A DNA stretch of 64,000 bases from Micromonospora radicis (GTDB lineage Bacteria; Actinomycetota; Actinomycetes; Mycobacteriales; Micromonosporaceae). The DNA lies in NCBI RefSeq assembly GCF_003583405.1, contig NZ_QXEC01000003.1:1-64000 (forward strand). Direction: 5' to 3'. The notes below the pieces were generated by a model. That model was not told the DNA's origin and made no database searches. It was given only the letters and a program-made list of their open reading frames with translations. Numbering within the stretch: the stretch's first letter is position 1; each line of letters opens with the position of its first letter. Position numbers and translations under genes: made by a program. Shown piece after piece: positions 34,998 to 44,700 of this stretch.

Positions 34998-36883
34998 GCC
35001 GACCAGCGGCCGTCCGGCACCGGGCCGATCACCATCGGTACGCACCCGGTGGCCGCGGCGACGGCGCGGATTCCGGCCCCGGTGCCGTCCGGCATGCCCC
35101 CGATGATGAGCACGTACGGTCCGGTGGCCGGCTGGTCCGCCGTCGGGAGTGCGGTGAGGCGACGGCAGCCGTCGACGTTCTCGCTGCCGAGGGCGTCGTC
35201 CAGTACGGCGACGTCGATCCCGCCCGCCCGCAGTTGCCGGGCGTACGCGGCGGCCAGCAGCTGACACTCCGCCACCGTGCCGACCAGTGTGAACACGTCC
35301 GGCGCCCGGCCCAGGTCGACCTGCAACCGCCATTGTCCCTTGCGGCCGAGCACCAGTGGGACGCCCGCCTCGGGCGCCGGCTCGTCGTCGGCGAGCCAGG
35401 CGTAGGCGGGCGCCGGGCCGGTGGTGACTCCGACCAGCCGTACGACGGCGGGCCCGGCCTCGGTACGGACGTCGGCGCGCACGTACGGCACGTCGCCGTC
35501 GACCGGCAGCGCCGGCCGGGGCAGGTCGACGGCCTGCGGGCGCTCGCCGTCGGCGGCCGCGGCGGATCGCTGCGGTGCCGTGGCGGGTACGGGTGCGACA
35601 CCGGCGAAGGGGGGCCAGTCGGGTGGCGTCGCGGCGGGCACCCGGGGCGAAGCCGGCTTCGCCAGGCGCAGCTGCGTGTGCTCCGCCGTCCGCAGGTCCG
35701 CCAGCCGCGGGCCGACCAGCTCCCATTCCGCAGGCTCGTCGTCCGGTGCCACCGGCGCGGGGGGCCCGGCATCCGGCGCGGCTGTCGCCCCTACCACGGC
35801 AACCGGCACCGGGTGGTCCGCCGCCCGGGCCGCGCTGGCCGGTTCTGGTTCCGGTCGGGGCGCGGTCCCCGGCGTCGACGGCGCGGACGGGTCCGACTTC
35901 GCCGATCGCGGTGCCGGGGTCGCTTCCCGGCCGGCCGCTACGGCCGGCGCGGTCCCCGTCGACGGCGGCGCGTCCGGACCGGACGGTGCGGCTGCCGCGA
36001 GGGCCTCGACTTCGGCCGGCGTCGGGGTGTGATGCCGGTCCGGCGGCCACGGGCCGTCGTCGAGCGTCACCGACCGCATCTGCCGGACCCGCCGGGGCAG
36101 CACCAGGATCGCCACGATGGCGAGCAGCACCGCGAACACCGCGGCACCGACCCGGACCGGGTCGGCACCCAGGCCATCCAGCCCGGACGACTCGGACACC
36201 GACGGCGGGCTGGCGGCCGGGATCCCCGGTTCGCCGGCCGGTGCCGCGGTGCTGGGCTGTGCTGCCGGCGGAGCGGTAGTCGCGGCGGGCGGAGCGGTAG
36301 TCGCGGCAGGCGGCGTACTCGGTGCCGGTGGCGTCGTGCTCGGCGCGGGCGGCGCGGAAGTCGGGGCGGGCGGGGTGGCACGGGGCGTCGGCGGCCCGGC
36401 CGCGGGCAGGTCCCCGGTGCGCACCCCCGGCCCGTCGGCGTCGCGGGGCAGCACGAGAACCCAGCCGGGGGCGAGTTCGACGCCGTCGGTGAAGGTTCCG
36501 CCGTCGGACTGGACCCGCCCCCGGTTGAGCTCGACGATCTCGCGGAACCGGTTGCCGTTGCCGAGGGTGAGCAGGGCGATGTTGTAGAGGTACTCGCGCT
36601 GGCCGTTCACCGGTGGCCCGACGACGTAGTACTTGCCGGTCTCCGCGGGCGCCGCCGCAGAGCGGGCCGCGACGGCGACGGTGGACGCGACCGCGCCCTC
36701 GACCGTGGACCGGGCCACGCCCACCGCACCGGAACCGGCGGCGGTGGACGTCGGGACGACCGGCGCGAGTATGACCGCCAGCAGCAACGGCGTCGCCCAC
36801 CGCAGCCTCGCCGCCCGTCGACCGTCCGCTCGCCGGGCCGCCGCACCCGACGCCGGTGCCCGGCCCAGCCCACCTGACTTCAT
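34976..36883 (-). CDS. LysM-like, single-TM protein with C-terminal alpha/beta domain
   Basis: 635 residues. An N-terminal signal-anchor helix (about 28-48) is followed by a LysM-like domain (about 82-160, KYYVVGPPVNGQ...GWVLVLPRDA) that matches the dead mycosin, a Pro/Thr/Ala linker (about 160-225) and a second membrane helix (about 240-262). A long cytoplasmic Pro-rich region leads to a C-terminal alpha/beta domain (about 500-635, LVLGRKGQWRLQVDLGRAPD...YVLIIGG). The topology recalls LysM/TM proteins related to SARP/BTAD regulators, but no DNA-binding domain is present. ATG at 36883 has GGAAGGA upstream. The function is unknown. Confidence 0.72.
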   Translation of the reverse strand: MKSGGLGRAPASGAAARRADGRRAARLRWATPLLLAVILAPVVPTSTAAGSGAVGVARSTVEGAVASTVAVAARSAAAPAETGKYYVVGPPVNGQREYLYNIALLTLGNGNRFREIVELNRGRVQSDGGTFTDGVELAPGWVLVLPRDADGPGVRTGDLPAAGPPTPRATPPAPTSAPPAPSTTPPAPSTPPAATTAPPAATTAPPAAQPSTAAPAGEPGIPAASPPSVSESSGLDGLGADPVRVGAAVFAVLLAIVAILVLPRRVRQMRSVTLDDGPWPPDRHHTPTPAEVEALAAAAPSGPDAPPSTGTAPAVAAGREATPAPRSAKSDPSAPSTPGTAPRPEPEPASAARAADHPVPVAVVGATAAPDAGPPAPVAPDDEPAEWELVGPRLADLRTAEHTQLRLAKPASPRVPAATPPDWPPFAGVAPVPATAPQRSAAAADGERPQAVDLPRPALPVDGDVPYVRADVRTEAGPAVVRLVGVTTGPAPAYAWLADDEPAPEAGVPLVLGRKGQWRLQVDLGRAPDVFTLVGTVAECQLLAAAYARQLRAGGIDVAVLDDALGSENVDGCRRLTALPTADQPATGPYVLIIGGMPDGTGAGIRAVAAATGCVPMVIGPVPDGRWSAQLGVEG

Positions 36884-36963
36884 TCGCGTCCTTCCGTCTC
36901 GGATTCCCGCCCACCGCGTGCCCGGCCCGGCGGCTGCGCCGCGCCGGTGACCCGTCCGCCGGT

Positions 36964-36999
36964 CACGGTGGACCGGGCGGGCAAGCCCGGTCCACCGTG
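36964..36999. terminator. Hairpin terminator after the thaumatin-ricin gene
   Basis: A 15-bp perfect stem (36964-36978 with 36985-36999) and a 6-base loop, 5 bp past the minus-strand stop at 37005. Confidence 0.85.
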
Positions 37000-37004
37000 G
37001 TCGC

Positions 37005-38264
37005 TCAGCGGCCGACCGTACGCCAGGTCTGGTTGCCCTGCCCGGGGTTGCACTGCCAGATCTGCAACGGAGCACCGTCGCCGGTGTTCCAGTCCCGCAC
37101 GTCGAGGCACTTGCCGGAGTGCGGGTTACGCAGCATCTCCCGCTCGGTGACCCAGACCTGTGCCGGGCCGCCGTTGCAGTGCGCGAGCTGCACCTTGGCG
37201 CCGTTGTCCCGCGAGGCCCAGGCGACGTCCATGCACTTGCCGAGCGCCACCAGGGAGCCGTTGGGACCGCGGGTGAAGCGCTGGGCCGCCGTGCCGTTGC
37301 AGCGCCACAGCTGCAGCTGTGCACCGTCGGCCGAGACACCACCGGGCACGTCGACACACTTGTTCACGTAACCGCGCACCGAGAAGGCGGAGTTCGAGCT
37401 GCCGGGCCGGTTGGCGGGCGGATCGGCGGGTCGGTTGACCGGCCGGTCGGCGGGCGGCGCCGCCGATCCGCCACCACCGCGGAAGGTCACCACGAAGTCC
37501 GGGCAGCCGGGGCAGTTGAAGACGGTCTCGTTACCGGCGACCTTGTCGTGGGTGGACCAGAGGTAGGCCCGCGCGCCGAACGGGCGCAGCGCGGCGGTGT
37601 AGGCGCTCTCCGCGTCCCGGTTGGGGTTGACGCAGTTCACCCTGTCACCGCGACCCGGGTCTCGCACGGCGTGCGCGGCGGGACACGCGGCCAGCATCTG
37701 CCCGCCGGAGCAGTTGGTCTGGACACAACTGCCGGCCACCTTGCCGTGGGAGTTGCCGGGTGCGTCGATCGTGATCGTGGTGGACAGCGCGTCGACGTAG
37801 CTGACGTTGTACCAGGGGGCCGCGGGGTTGTTCTGGTCGAAGTTGAACTCGGCCAGGCTGACCGGCTCGGCGCCGAGTACACACCGATCGGGGAAGGGGC
37901 CGCAGTCACCCACGAGACACTTGAAGGTGCTGCCGGGCTCGCCGCTGCACCGTTGCCGGGCGAAGAAGCGGCCACGCCAGTGGCCCGGCTGGCCCGAGTC
38001 CGGGATGACGATCGTCTTCGAATCGCCGGGGCGCAGCACCGGCAGGTCGGTGATCCGCCGTGAACCGTCGGCGCTCTCACCGGCACCGATCCACAGCGTC
38101 TCGCCGGTCGCGTTGACGAACTTCACCCGTTCCCCGGCGACCGCGTCCGAACTGCTCGACATGACCACGACCAGCCCGAGCGCGAGTGCCGCGATGGCCA
38201 GCAGGGCGACCCTCCTGCTCGTCCGGCCCTCGCGGCCCCGGAACAACCCTGTACTCACCGTCAT
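37005..38264 (-). CDS. Secreted thaumatin-like protein with ricin-B lectin domain
   Basis: 419 residues with a signal peptide or anchor (about 17-42), a thaumatin-like domain (about 45-270, starting VKFVNATGETLWIG, with many paired Cys such as CLVGDCGPFPDRC and FNCPGCPDF), a short Pro/Asn/Arg linker and a ricin-type beta-trefoil (about 292-419, repeats ending AQRFT, AQVWV, QTWRT). Plant thaumatin-like proteins bind glucans and can be antifungal. A glucan-binding or lytic role outside the cell is plausible but not shown. ATG at 38264 has GGAGG at 6 bp. Confidence 0.85.
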   Translation of the reverse strand: MTVSTGLFRGREGRTSRRVALLAIAALALGLVVVMSSSSDAVAGERVKFVNATGETLWIGAGESADGSRRITDLPVLRPGDSKTIVIPDSGQPGHWRGRFFARQRCSGEPGSTFKCLVGDCGPFPDRCVLGAEPVSLAEFNFDQNNPAAPWYNVSYVDALSTTITIDAPGNSHGKVAGSCVQTNCSGGQMLAACPAAHAVRDPGRGDRVNCVNPNRDAESAYTAALRPFGARAYLWSTHDKVAGNETVFNCPGCPDFVVTFRGGGGSAAPPADRPVNRPADPPANRPGSSNSAFSVRGYVNKCVDVPGGVSADGAQLQLWRCNGTAAQRFTRGPNGSLVALGKCMDVAWASRDNGAKVQLAHCNGGPAQVWVTEREMLRNPHSGKCLDVRDWNTGDGAPLQIWQCNPGQGNQTWRTVGR

Positions 38265-38596
38265 CTAGCCCTCCACTGGCCGACCAGGCGGACCCGTCAG
38301 GTCCGCGAACAAGTGCGGCAGGCGCACGCCCGCATGACGGCACGAGAGCGCCACCGGTTCACCGGTGGCGGGCCCGGTTTGGAAAATCGGTGGGTACTCC
38401 GTCGTCACCGCGGGTCGTCTCCTCGTCGCGATCCTGCACCGGGCAGGCACGCCGGGCTTCGACTCCACGACGGTCACGACCATCGGCGCGTTCATCGGCG
38501 GCGGCCGTCCAGTACGAACGGGGATGCCGCGGACCGCCGGCGGGGATCGGGTCGGCGGATGCCGCGAGGGTCGCCGACCCAGGACATCCTGTAGGC
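38265..38596. other. 332-bp divergent intergenic region
   Basis: No gene supported. It separates the thaumatin-ricin gene (minus) from the CPBP protease gene (plus) and should hold both promoters. No palindrome worth naming was seen. Confidence 0.5.
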
Positions 38597-39745
38597 ATGA
38601 CGACCCCGCCCGCCCGCCCACCCTCGGCCGACCCACCGGCCACCCCCGATCCACCGCCCACGGCACCGCCGACGTCCGCGCAAGCAGGGGCTACCGGGCC
38701 ACACCCACCGCCGTACCCGCACCCGCCGGCCCATCCGTACCCGCCGTACCCGCCGCAGGGGCAGCATCCGGCGTATCCGTACCCCTATCCGCCGTATCCG
38801 TACCCGTATCCGGCCCCGCGCCCGGCCCGGCGGATCGAGTCGGCCCCGGCCGGGACGGCGTACCACCGGTTGGCCCGCAACCCCGCGTACCGCTGGTGGC
38901 GTCCGCTGGTCGGCACCCTGCTGGTGCTGGCGGGCGGCGCGTTCCTGCTGATGCTGATCGCCGCGCCCTGGCTCGTCGCCGCCGAGCTGACCGGGCAGCC
39001 GGAGGGGCCGGACGGGATACCGAGCTTCGGCCCGATCGCCGATACGGCGTACCTGCTGCTCGGCCTGGCGGCGCTGATCCCGGTGGTCCTGCTGGCCGCG
39101 CGCTGGGTGCAGGCGCGCCCCGCCGGCACGGTCTCCTCGGTGACCGGCCGGTTGCGGTGGCGCTGGCTCGCCATCTGCCTGCTGGTGGCACTGCCGACGG
39201 TCACGCTGATGATCGGCGGATTCCTCGGGTTGCTCACCCTCACCGGCGACGGCTCCGACGCCGACCCGGAGGGATCGGGTTGGGTCGGCGTCCGGACCTT
39301 CGCGATCAGCATGGCGATGCTGCTGGCACTGGTACCGCTGCAGGCGGCGGCCGAGGAGTACCTGTGCCGGGGCTGGCTGCTACAGGCGACCGGCGCCTAC
39401 CTGCGAAGTCCGTGGCTGGCGATCGTGCCGCAGGCGCTGGTCTTCGCGGCCCTGCACGGCTGGGGCACCCGCTGGGGCTTCGCCGATCTGGTGTTCTTCG
39501 GCCTGGTCACCGGGTGGCTGACGATCCGCACCGGCGGGTTGGAGGCGGCGATCGGGTTGCACGTGGTCAACAACCTGGTCGCGTTGGGTCTGGCGGCGGC
39601 GACCGGGGAACTGGCCAGCGAGGTCACCGCGGCCGACGCCCCCTGGCAGCTGCTGGCCGTGGACCTGGTCGTGGTGACCGGCTACGCCCTGGTGGTGGCA
39701 CGGCTGGCGGCCCGCCGCCGACTCGCGGACACCGTCCCGGCCTGA
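38597..39745 (+). CDS. CPBP-family intramembrane metalloprotease
   Basis: 382 residues. The cytoplasmic N-terminus of about 80 residues is almost all Pro, Tyr, His and Ala, with repeated PYPYP blocks. About seven or eight membrane helices follow. CPBP (Abi/CAAX) motifs are intact: EEYLCR with E253, E254 and R258, then FAALHGW and HVVNN, which supply the metal-binding Glu and His residues. Bacterial relatives act in prenyl-protein-like processing, bacteriocin immunity or regulated proteolysis. Start ATG at 38597 has only a weak ribosome site. Confidence 0.85.
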   Translation: MTTPPARPPSADPPATPDPPPTAPPTSAQAGATGPHPPPYPHPPAHPYPPYPPQGQHPAYPYPYPPYPYPYPAPRPARRIESAPAGTAYHRLARNPAYRWWRPLVGTLLVLAGGAFLLMLIAAPWLVAAELTGQPEGPDGIPSFGPIADTAYLLLGLAALIPVVLLAARWVQARPAGTVSSVTGRLRWRWLAICLLVALPTVTLMIGGFLGLLTLTGDGSDADPEGSGWVGVRTFAISMAMLLALVPLQAAAEEYLCRGWLLQATGAYLRSPWLAIVPQALVFAALHGWGTRWGFADLVFFGLVTGWLTIRTGGLEAAIGLHVVNNLVALGLAAATGELASEVTAADAPWQLLAVDLVVVTGYALVVARLAARRRLADTVPA

Positions 39746-39800
39746 CCGGTGACGTCGCCGGGTCGCACCACCGACGCGCCCGGCGCGGCACGTGGACCCT

Positions 39801-39835
39801 GGCGCCACGGCCGGGTGACGCCCGGCCGTGGCGCC
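39801..39835. terminator. Bidirectional hairpin terminator
   Basis: A 15-bp perfect stem (39801-39815 with 39821-39835) and a 5-base loop between convergent genes ending at 39745 (+) and 39839 (-). Confidence 0.88.
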
Positions 39836-39838
39836 GGT

Positions 39839-40801
39839 TCAGCCGGCGACGACCGCAGCCGTCCCCAGCTGGAACTCCGGGTCGATCTGCGCGGTGAGGT
39901 CGACCCCGGTGCGGTCGTTGGCCCAGGCCGCCGCGTTGCGCCGGTGGAACTCGTGCGCCCAGCGGGTGCGGGCCGACCAGTCCTGCTCGGTGCCGTCGAC
40001 CGCCTCGACCAACCGGTCCAGCGCGGCCTGGTTCTCCTGCTCCAGCTCCCCGAGCGGGCCGACGTCGCCCCGTTCGGCCCGGCGCACGTACGACGAGCGA
40101 CCGAAGCAGGCGAGCAGCTCCGCGCCGACGTGTTCGCGCAGGAAGTCGTGGTCGGCGGCGTCCTCCACCTTGTTGCCGACGACCGACAGCGCGATGCCGT
40201 AGTCGCGGGCGTATCCGGTGTACTGGTGGTAGACGCCGATGCTGCGCACGGTCGGTTCGCAGACCAGGAAGGTGCGGTCGAAGCGGGTGAACAACCCCGA
40301 GGCGAACGAGTCGGCACCGGCGGTCATGTCCACCACGACGTACTCGCCGGGGCCGTCCAGCATGTGGTTGAGCAGCAACTCCACCGCCCCGACCTTGGCG
40401 TGGTAGCACGCCACACCGAGATCCTCCGTGCCGAACTCGCCGGTGACCGCCATCCGCAGCCCACCGACCTCGCGTACGCAGGCGGCGTACACCGGATTGT
40501 CCTCCACCACCCGCAGCAGCCGGGAGCCGCGGCCCGGCGGGGTGGTCTTCACCATCTCGGCGGCGGAGCCGATCCGCGGGTTGGCGCCGCGCAGGTACTC
40601 CTTGATCGCCGGCAGGTGCGCACCGAGCGGGGCGATGCCGCTCGCGGCGTGCACCGGGCCGCCGACCGCCGCCGCGAGGTGCTGGTTGATGTCGGCGTCG
40701 ATGGCCAGCACGGGCCGGTCGGCGGCGGCGAGACTGCGGGCGAAGAGCGCGGCGAGCGTGGTCTTCCCGCTGCCGCCCTTGCCGACGAACGCGACCTTCA
40801 T
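39839..40801 (-). CDS. CooC/MinD-like SIMIBI-class ATPase
   Basis: 320 residues. The N-terminus carries the deviant Walker A of MinD/ArsA/CooC proteins (GKGGSGKTT, with signature K8 and K13). DADINQ follows as switch-like motif and VVVDMTAGAD as Walker B. Proteins with this pattern include the nickel-insertion factor CooC. No CO dehydrogenase or nickel enzyme is nearby, so the client is unknown. ATG at 40801 removes 26 codons of unlikely N-terminal extension. Confidence 0.82.
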   Translation of the reverse strand: MKVAFVGKGGSGKTTLAALFARSLAAADRPVLAIDADINQHLAAAVGGPVHAASGIAPLGAHLPAIKEYLRGANPRIGSAAEMVKTTPPGRGSRLLRVVEDNPVYAACVREVGGLRMAVTGEFGTEDLGVACYHAKVGAVELLLNHMLDGPGEYVVVDMTAGADSFASGLFTRFDRTFLVCEPTVRSIGVYHQYTGYARDYGIALSVVGNKVEDAADHDFLREHVGAELLACFGRSSYVRRAERGDVGPLGELEQENQAALDRLVEAVDGTEQDWSARTRWAHEFHRRNAAAWANDRTGVDLTAQIDPEFQLGTAAVVAG

Positions 40802-40906
40802 CGCCACCACTCCAGCCAAACGTTTATGACAACCATTTCCATGAAGGGATGGTACCCGGCTCGTCGGCCCAGCCCGCACCGAACCGCCGATCGCGTCGGC
40901 CCCGGA

Positions 40907-41225
40907 TCAGCCCGGCACCCGCCCGGCGCCGGTCCGCCCGTCCGAACGACCGCCGACCGATCCGCGCACCGCCGTGCTCGGGTCCGCGTCACCGCGCCGC
41001 GCCGCGCCGACAGCGAGCCGCCCGATGTTGTCCAGGGTGGGCGCCCGCCCACCGGCGGCCTCCACCGTGAACAGCAGATGCCGCACACCCGGCAGGAGCG
41101 ACGCGCGGGCGACCAGGTCCCCGCATCGGCGGGGCGAACCGACCGGGAGGATGTCGATCAGCCGACGCAGGTAGGCCGCGGGCTCGTGGCGGCGCGACCC
41201 GTTGGTACTCGTCGACCGGGGCGCC
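40907..41225 (-). pseudogene. Remnant of an LLM-class flavin-dependent oxidoreductase
   Basis: Reading the minus strand from about 41190 to the stop at 40907 gives PAAYLRRLIDILPVGS..., then HLLFTVEAAGGRAPTLDNIG, the typical C-terminus of luciferase-like monooxygenases. Just upstream the match continues in another frame (VDEYQRVAPP), so a frameshift lies near 41190-41200. The first three quarters of the enzyme are missing. It fills most of the 486-bp gap between the CooC-like and SCO5389-like genes. Confidence 0.7.
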
Positions 41226-41287
41226 GCCCGGCGAGCAGGAACAGGTGCGCACGCACACCTCGCTCCGCCCGCCGGGCGCCGGTCGGC

Positions 41288-41680
41288 TCAGCAGTCACGC
41301 AACTCGGGAGACTGGTTGAGCAACTGACCACGGACGGAGACGAACCGCCGGTACGCGTCCGAGTCGACCGCCGCCGGCCGGAACGCCGCGACCCGGTGAC
41401 AGTTCTGGAAGGCGAGCTTCACGCCGAAGTGGCGCTCCAGGCCGCCACGGATCGCGTCGCTGGCCAGCGCGCGCAGCAACTGGCCCCGTTCCGCCTCGCT
41501 CGGCGGCGGCACCACGTTGTCGGCGTACTCGTCGTCGGACGCGGCCAGTTCCGCCGCCACCCGACTCACGGTCTGCCAGGCGTACGGCAGCGACTCCCGT
41601 ACGCAGGCCACGAACTCGTCGTCGGCGACCGGTCCGGACTCGGCGGCCCGCAGCAACTCCGGTGACACGGTGAGAGACAT
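41288..41680 (-). CDS. SCO5389-family protein
   Basis: 130 residues. The whole sequence follows the actinobacterial SCO5389 pattern: MSLTVSP start, SLPYAWQTVSRV, PPPSEAERGQLLRALASD, ERHFGVKLAFQNCHRVA, and LNQSPELRDC at the end. The function is unknown; the family is widespread and small. ATG at 41680 has GAGGAG directly upstream. It is divergent from the giant synthetase gene, with 63 bp between the annotated starts. Confidence 0.9.
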   Translation of the reverse strand: MSLTVSPELLRAAESGPVADDEFVACVRESLPYAWQTVSRVAAELAASDDEYADNVVPPPSEAERGQLLRALASDAIRGGLERHFGVKLAFQNCHRVAAFRPAAVDSDAYRRFVSVRGQLLNQSPELRDC

Positions 41681-41694
41681 GCTCCTCCTCGGTG

Positions 41695-41740
41695 AACGAC
41701 TACCCGCTTCGTTTAACGACTATGATTTTCGCTGTCGTTA
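41695..41740. promoter_or_regulatory. Three AACGAC half-sites between divergent starts
   Basis: AACGACTA at 41695-41702 and again at 41715-41722 (20 bp apart), and the reverse complement GTCGTTA at 41734-41740. The second and third form an inverted repeat TAACGAC-N13-GTCGTTA. This looks like an operator array controlling the SCO5389-like gene and/or the synthetase. Confidence 0.5.
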
Positions 41741-41743
41741 GCG

Positions 41744-44700
41744 TTGAGCACATCACGGCCGAGACCCTGCGTCAATGACCGACCACGGAAAGCCACCATC
41801 AGGGGCGCCGGCGACGGGTGGTCGTCATTCCGACATCCCGAGGTGATCATCGGCGACTACCATCCGGCTGTGCCGATCGAGACGGGGCCTGGCGCCCGAC
41901 GAGGCCTGCTCGACGTTCTCCTCGGCGCCGCCGACCGGACACCCGACCAGGTCATCGTGCACGTCCGGGAGGACGGCACGGAACGCACCGTCTCTTTCGG
42001 ACAGTTGCGCGACGAATCGCTGCGGGTGGCCGGCGGCTACCGGGCCGCCGCCGTGGCACCCGGCGCACCGGCGTTGTTGCTCGCCGACGCCGGGGAAGAC
42101 TTCCAGCCGATGTTCTGGGGCGCACTCGCCGCCGGACTGGTGCCGGTACCACTGCCACCGGAACCGCACCGGGTCCGGACGGTACGGGAACTGCTCCCCG
42201 ACGCCGTGGTGGTCACCGACGACGCCAGCGCCACGGTGGCGGCCGGACTACCCGCCCCGGTACTGCGGTTGGCCGCGCTGCGCACCGGCACCCCGCCGGA
42301 CCGGCTGCCGACGCCCGCCGGGCACGATGTCGCGTTCCTCCAGTTCTCCTCCGGCAGCACCGGCGCGCCCCGCGGGGTGGAACTCACCCATGACAACGTG
42401 CTGGCCAACCTGGAACAGGCCAGGCGGGCCAGCGGCGCGCAGCCGGACGACGTCCTGGTCACCTGGATGCCGTACTTCCACGACATGGGACTGATCGGCA
42501 CCCACCTGACCCCGCTGGCCATCGGCCTCAAGCAGGTCCGCATCGGACCGCTGGCGTTCGCGAAGCGACCCGAACTGTGGCTCACCACCGCCCACCGGCA
42601 CCGGGCCACGCTGCTCTCGGCGGCGAACTTCGCGCTGGCCCTGGCGGTACGCCGGATCCCGGCCGACACCGTCGCCCGGCTGGACCTGAGCGCCGTGCGG
42701 TGCATGGTGGTGGGCGCCGAGCCGATCTCGGCGGCGGTGTGGCGCAGGTTCCTCGCGCACACCCGCCCGGCCCGGCTCGACCCGACCGCCCTGCGACCGG
42801 TGTACGGGCTGGCCGAGGCCACCCTCGCGGTGACCTTCCCTCCGCCCGGTGAAGTGGCGGCACCGGTGGTGCTCGACCGCGCCGAGCTGAGCCGGGGCCG
42901 GGCCGTGCCGACCGACCCCGGTCCGCACGCCGTCGAGGTGATGGACCTGGGCCACCCGGTCGACGGTTGCGCGTTGCGGATCGTCGACGACGCCGGACGC
43001 CCCCTGGCCGAACAGCGGGTCGGACAGATCGAGGTGCGCGGGCCGAACGTGGCCCGGGGCTACCACCGGGCGCCGCAGGCCAGCCGGGACACCTTCGTGG
43101 CCGGCTGGCTGCGTACCGGTGATCTGGGTTTCCTGCGCGACGGGCGGCTCTGCGTCACCGGCCGGGCCAAGGACGTGGTCTTCGTCAACGGCCGCACCTT
43201 CCACGCCGCGGACCTGGAAGCGGTGGCCGTGGCCACCCCCGGCCTACCGAACGAGCTGGCCGCGGTGGTCGGCGCGAGCGACCCGGGCTCCGGCGGGGAA
43301 CGGATCCTGGTGTTCGTGCCGTGGGCCCGACCGCCGCAGCACGCGGCCGAGGTGCTCGCCGCGGTGCGGGCGCGGGTGGCCGAGGCCTGCGGCCACGACG
43401 ACGTCCGGGTGCTGCCGCTGCCACCGGGCACGTTCGCCCGGACCACCAGCGGCAAGCTGCGCCGAGGCCGGATGCGCGACCGGTACCTGGCCGGTGACTT
43501 CGCCGACCGGGAACGACGCTGGTGCTCACCGGCCGCCGACGCCACCGGTCCGCGGCGACCCCCGGTCGCCGACCCCGCCGGACTGCGGCTGCCACCGGTA
43601 GTCGCCGTCGGGCGCTCCCGGCGGGACCTCGAAGCGCTGATCCGGCAGGTCTGGGCCCGGGTACTGGACCGACCACCGGCCAGCATCGGTCCGGACGACC
43701 GTTTCCTGTCCATCGGCGGCTCGTCGCTGAAGGCGATGGAGGTGCTCGCCGGTCTGGAAGATGCACTGGGCACCACTCTGCACCCGGCGGACCTACGCGA
43801 CTGCGCCACCGTCACGGCCCTGGCCGACCGGCTCTACGCCGGGCCGCCCTCCCGCCCGACGCCGCCACCCGACCCGACGCCGAGGCCCGACCCGGCTCGC
43901 GGCCGGCACACCGACGAGACGCCCGACCCGGCCCCCGACGGCCCGACGATCGCGGTGATCGGGATGGCCTGCCGCTTCCCCGGTGCGGACACCCCCGAGC
44001 AGTTCTGGCAACAGCTGGTCGACGGCGTCGACGCCGTCGGTCCGGTCCCCGCACACCGCTTCACACCGACGGCGGGCCGCACCCGGTGGGGTTCCTTCCT
44101 CGACGATCCGATGCTCTTCGACGCCGGGTTCTTCGGTCTCACCGAACAGGAGGCCCGGCTCACCGACCCGCACGCCCGGCTCTTCCTGGAGCTGGGCCAC
44201 GAGGCGCTGGAACGCGCCGGGTACGCCGGGCCACGCCGCCACGGCCGGCGGGTCGGCGTCTTCGCCGCCGTCGGCGAGAGCGCGTACCCCGAACTGCTGA
44301 CCGAAGCGCAGACCGGCCCGGCCCCGGCCGACGGCGCGGCGGCGCTGGTCGGCAACCTACGCAACCTGGTGCCCGCCCGGTTGGCGCAGGCGCTCGACCT
44401 CACCGGGCCGGTGCTGGCGGTCGACACCGCGTGTTCGTCGGCGCTGGTCGCGCTGCACCTGGCCACCCGCAGCCTGGCCGCCGGCGAGTGTGACGTGGCG
44501 GTGGTCGGTGGGGTGAACCTCAACCTCACCGAGACCGGATACCGGCTGCTCGACGCCGCGGCGGCGCTCTCCCCCACCGGGCGGTGCCGCGCCTTCGACG
44601 CCGCCGCCGACGGTTTCGTTCCCGGCGAGGGCGGTGCCGTGTTGGTGCTGCGCCGCGGCGACCACGCCCACGCCGACGGTGACCCCGTCCTGGCGCTGGT

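Noticed and set aside
30821..38264. A type VII (ESX) secretion locus, suggested by the mycosin-like gene
   Set aside because: No EccC ATPase, EccD, EccB or WXG100 protein is present, and the mycosin is catalytically dead.
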